A stretch of 64,000 nt of DNA from Ehretia macrophylla (Eukaryota > Streptophyta > Magnoliopsida > Boraginales > Ehretiaceae), in assembly GCA_037974665.1 (NCBI GenBank), contig CM075782.1, positions 39,670,851 through 39,734,850 on the forward strand, read 5' to 3'. The position numbers and the translations under genes were made by a program. The notes below the pieces were generated by a model. That model was not told the DNA's origin and did no database searches. It was given only the letters and a program-made list of their open reading frames with translations. Positions 60,201-64,000 of the stretch are shown one piece after another. Within the stretch, counting starts at the first letter, position 1. Each line of letters opens with the position of its first letter.

Positions 60201-60584
60201 GTATGAAACTTCTTAACATGAGCAACACAATGCAGTTGTTAATAGTATATACATTTCGGTAAGAATTACGGAACAGTTATACTAGACTCACGTGTTTATT
60301 TACTCAGATTAGGATGTTGAAGAACGTAATACCAATTGCTAGCTTCTATAATATCAAGTTTTATTAAATGGTGGCTAGTAATATATCATTTGAATCTTTC
60401 GAGGCTGAAATGGCGTGAATCGTGACCGGTCCCCTTTTAAATTGAACTTCCTTTTGAAAGGTCCCCCCGGGCCAATTGTTTGATTACTGGACCTATTGTA
60501 AACCCAGCCATACTTGGATCCGTGTGAATTTTAATTACCACAAGATCTACTAACAGCTGTCATTTCAAAGATTTATTCTTAATT
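57286..60584. other. Intergenic DNA with repeat fragments
   Basis: 57755-57950 is a diverged relative of the hAT-like repeat at 33940. 58722-58850 shows foldback-arm text (AGTCCCCATTGTTT) with an inverted partner near 59100-59120. 59835-59935 looks like a minus-strand SINE (box-B-like AGAGTTCAAATCTTATC, then an A run). No gene was seen. Confidence 0.4.
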
Positions 60585-60860
60585 CATTACATAATTATTG
60601 CTATTTTTCTTTTGTTGATTCTCATATTCTTTCTGCAAATCTTTATATCTAGCAGTGGGGCCATCCACATATCCAACAAAATCGAAGTCCATGAATCAAA
60701 TCTTCAAATCTTTTAGGTATCATGTGTTGTAGCGGTGATATAGCAGAAGAATAAAACTGGAGTGATGATTCTTTCTCTTTTACCATAAATTTTAACGTGA
60801 GAGAAGAAACCATGATTGGAAAAATGAAAGTCGTCTTCAATGAGAGCAAGTAGAGGGAGT
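60585..60860 (-). pseudogene. Coding-like segment of unknown family, frameshifted
   Basis: On the minus strand one frame reads HMIPKRFEDLIHGLRF. The next frame continues FDFVGYVDGPTARYKDLQKE and about 16 more residues to a stop near 60589. An upstream frame carries EDDFHFSNHGFFSHVKIYGK. The composition is protein-like but spread over three frames, which suggests a decayed gene end. I do not recognise the family. Confidence 0.3.
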
Positions 60861-62040
60861 GACAATGATGGTTGGTGCGCCTTCAATCAAGAAAGGGTCC
60901 CCAAAAATGATTAGCTGCAGAGCAATACTTGGTCAGGCATGCAATGCAATGTATCTGAGTTTAATAATTTTTCGACTCTGTATTCCAAGTAGGGTGGAGC
61001 TAACGGCAATGTTTTTCAGTGAATATTCTATCTTCATATTGAATGATACATATGTCAAAAATGGATATCAATGCACACTTTTCAGCAGAAGAAGCTCTTT
61101 TTGTGTCGGAACAAGGGTTGATCTACTATTTGCGCTGTGGGAGTTATTATCTATATTGACCTTACAAAATACTCTAAAGTACTTCTAATGTGGAGCAACT
61201 AAGTCTTTAGTAGATTTGCAAAATAGAATAGGACTTAATCTTGTGAGATAAGCTCCGATGATTAAGTTAGATTTTAGTTGCTAAATGTAAGCAATGATGG
61301 GAGAAAAATAGATGAAGCCGGGTTATGTGTATAAGTATTTAGGTTACAATTCTCTTTTTGTAATGTTAGTTGAATGATTTATACACTCACCAAACTCGGA
61401 GACATTTTCGGAATTTTCAGGTCAAAAGGCATGAATGATGGAATGATACCTTCCCTACAATGTGTAAGACTCAAAAGGGGGCATGGTCATTGGCATAATG
61501 ATTGAAGTGTGATATAATGATATTGTTGCTAAATCAAAACCATAATGTAGCACATATCCATTCCATATATTCAACTTATAGAACTCTAATGTGGTGAGTC
61601 TTATTGATCTAATTATGTTGTTTTGTTTTCACAGTCAACTGCAACAAGCTTTTTTTTTTTTAAGTGATGAGGAACTCACTTTATACAAGACCACATTGAA
61701 TTGATGCTTGCTTTTTACAGAGAGGGCAGCAAGAGATTATTCTGAGCCATTGATCCACACACTTAGATATGAGAACAAGGTAATTGCCCGATTTCTCTTT
61801 GTCTCTGTACTTGGCTAAACAAACGCAGCATTCTTGGTAACATAAAGAATGATCGATCAATTAGCCCGGAAATATTTACAAATGATTCCCTCAAGAATCG
61901 AAGGAATGAATAACGGAAAGATAGTGTACTAGATTTTCGTTGTCCAAGGCTGAATTTCTAGGCTCTACATTGTTGCCAATTTCCTTGTATCTCTAGCTGG
62001 GTAGAGTGGAGAGTTGTTCATCTAAGGCTCCGCGATCAAT
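60861..62040. other. Intergenic DNA, nothing recognised
   Basis: A 109-codon plus ORF at 60859-61188 has no motif. T run at 61650-61662. No transposon ends were recognised before the LINE. Confidence 0.4.
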
Positions 62041-64000
62041 GGATCCCGTATTCATATTGTATCCAAGAAGGCTGCTAAGCGTTGGCACGCAACAACATAG
62101 CAACACAAAAAGAATGAATGGGAAGGAGTAGCTGATAGCATTCCAAGCTAGAAGAACGATGCAGAGTGCGTGAATCTGTGTCTCATGAGATTGATAAGCT
62201 TTGGACTTGTGAAGAACAATACTAGGCCATCAGAGCAAAGGTCAAATGGTTGAATGCTGGAGATCGTAACACTAATTTCTTTTATGCTTCAATTAGACGA
62301 AGGCGAAGCTACAACAAAATCTCTAGATTACAAAAGGAAGATGGAGGCTGGATAGATGATCCTAATGAAATTAAAGATGCAATCCAGAAGTTTTATTGTG
62401 ACTTCTTTCGGACAGTGGGATGTCGAAATATTGAGCCAGTCCTCTCTTGTATTAATCCAATCATCTCTTTGGAGGACAACATGGAGATGATCAAGCCGGT
62501 TGCATATGATGAAGTCAAGAAAGCAGTGTGGAGCTTAGGAGCTAAAAGGCACCAGGGCCTGATGGATTCTCTGGAGCTTTCTTTCAAAAGTTCTGGCATT
62601 TAATTGATACTAATGTTCTGAATGTGGTTAGAAGTGCACTTATGAATGGGACAGAGCTGAGTATGATTAACCAAACCAATATTGTTTTGGTCCCTAAGGT
62701 GAAGAATCCCCAAACTATTGGAGACTTTCGTCTAATCAGCTGTTCTAACTTTATCTATAAGATTGTTTCCAAAGTTTTGGTCAACAGGTTGAAACCTATG
62801 ATGGATCGAATTGTTTCCTTTGAACAATTAGCTTTTATTCCAGGCAGAGTCATCTAGGACAATATATTTGTAGCACAAGAAGCAGCATATTGGATTAAGA
62901 GGAAAAGAAGAATGCTAAAAAGTGTCATGCGATCCTTAAGGCTGATATGAGCAAAACATATGATCGAGTGGAATGGGATTTCGTGGAAGGGGTCCTGAAA
63001 AGAATGGGCTTTCATGACATGTGGATTAATTGGATTATGAAGTGTTTATCCTCTGTTTCATTCAATATCCTGGTTAATGGTAGTCCGTCAGAGACTATCA
63101 CCCCCTCTTGTGGGATTAGACAAGGGGATCCTCTATCTCCTTATCTTTTCTCCATCTTTACTCAAGCTTTGTCATCCTTGATTGAAAGACAACTTAGTCA
63201 ATCGTTGCTGAAAGGCTTTCGAATCACTAAGCATTCCCCCCTCCCCCCCCCCCCCCCTGACTCACCTGCTATTTGCAGATGACTCCATTTTCTTCTTTGA
63301 AGCTGATTATAATGAAGCCATGATCTTGCTGGACACTTTACCGCTACTGCTTTGCCTCGCGCCAGAGTTTAAATTTGAACAAGTCATCCATTATTTTTAG
63401 CCCGAACACCCCTGAAGGCATTCGAAAAGGGATTGGTGAAATCTTTTGCATCAAGCAATTGGACAAGATTGGTAAGTATCTTGGCCTTCCGACTAAATGG
63501 GATAAGTCCAAAGCTGAAGCTCTGGGATAGATCCAAGAGAAATGTGCATCTAAGCTTCAAGGATGGAAGAGCATCCTCTTGTCTGAAGGTGGTAAGGATG
63601 TTCTTATTAGAGCAGTTTTGCTTGCCATGCTCTCTTATGTTATGTCCACATTTGTTATCCCAAAAAAGGTTTGCAATTCCCTTTTTTCTTTGGCAGCTAT
63701 GTCTTGGTGGGGAAAAAATGGAGAATCAAGAATTCAGTGGTTAAGGTGGGATGAGCTGAAAAAGCCTAAAGGTAAGGGTGGCCTTGGATTTAGAGATCTT
63801 TTTTTGTTTCAATATTTCCCTCATTGCCAAACAAGCATGAAGAATTTTCTCTCAACCCAACAGCTTGTTTGCTAGGATCCTTGAAGGGATTTACTTTCCT
63901 AATGAGAGGTTTTGGGATGCAAAAGTTAAAAGGTAGTCTTCTTGGTCTTGGAGGAGTATTGTTCAAGGTAAAAACTTCTTGAAAAGCAAAGTCTTGTGGA
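62041..64000 (+). pseudogene. LINE-1-type reverse transcriptase, frameshifted, runs off the right edge
   Basis: Conserved blocks of plant L1 ORF2 appear in order. VKWLNAGDRNTNFFYAS (about 62238-62290) comes before the polymerase. GPDGF follows in a shifted frame near 62555. INQTNIVLVPKVKNPQTI and FRLISCSNFIYKIVSKVLVN follow at 62670-62790, then AFIPGRVI. Next are ADMSKTYDRVEW (about 62941), CGIRQGDPLSPYLF (about 63110-63150) and the catalytic FADD (63272-63283). KYLGLPTKWDK (about 63474), ISKLQGW-like and MSWWGKNGES (63700) complete the thumb region. Stops at 62223-62225 and 62855-62857 and at least four frame changes show it is dead. The 5' part with the endonuclease was not found, so the copy may be 5' truncated near 62041. 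Confidence 0.9.
63236..63257 (+). repeat. C-tract inside the LINE
   Basis: Twenty-one C with one T interrupt the reverse transcriptase just before FADD and change the frame. A tract this long is prone to slippage and to sequencing error. Confidence 0.85.

Overview
The window is nuclear DNA of a dicot plant. It is AT-rich, has introns with plant-type GT..AG borders, and carries a plant CHIP-type ubiquitin ligase gene, a plant-only DUF506 gene, a cytosolic tRNA-Leu, mitochondrial DNA insertions and typical plant transposons. No species can be named from the sequence alone. Host genes are few: CHIP (15997-21198, + strand, eight coding exons, about 281 residues), tRNA-Leu(AAG) (22687-22767, +) and the DUF506/PDDEXK-like gene (31227-32153, -, apparently intronless). 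Almost everything else is transposon-derived or featureless AT-rich sequence.

Layout. 1-3825: the 3' end of a decayed Ty3/gypsy (Tekay/Del-like chromovirus) element, with integrase, chromodomain-like tail, polypurine tract and a 2446 bp 3' LTR. 3826-about 6890: DNA of plant mitochondrial character, including a piece of rps3. 6890-15750: intergenic DNA with a dense series of MITEs (Harbinger/Tourist-like with TAA/TTA duplications, a hAT with a perfect 8 bp duplication, Mutator-like foldbacks) and one orphan exon-like segment. 15750-22770: CHIP and the tRNA. 22770-31060: SINE-like sequences, a Stowaway-like element, a Harbinger-like MITE filled with TAA/TTA microsatellite, a Mutator-like foldback and an RNase H pseudogene. 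31227-32700: the DUF506 gene and its promoter with several G-boxes. 33199-46270: hAT elements, LTR-like remnants, a nested Mutator-like/Pack-MULE-like complex (37120-39453), a near-perfect 326 bp hairpin MITE (40281-40606), a tandem tRNA-Pro-derived SINE and a decayed mitochondrial rrn18 fragment. 46554-54298: a complete, young, non-coding LTR retrotransposon. 54735-57285: an Emigrant/pogo-like and a Mutator-like MITE. About 62041-64000: a frameshifted LINE-1-type reverse transcriptase running off the window.

The most striking relation is between the two LTR elements. The young element at 46554-54298 has LTRs, primer-binding site, polypurine tract and 5 bp target duplications but no gag-pol. 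Its LTRs belong to the same family as the LTR of the coding chromovirus remnant at the window start. It is best read as a LARD-type non-autonomous element that depends on a Tekay/Del-like helper.
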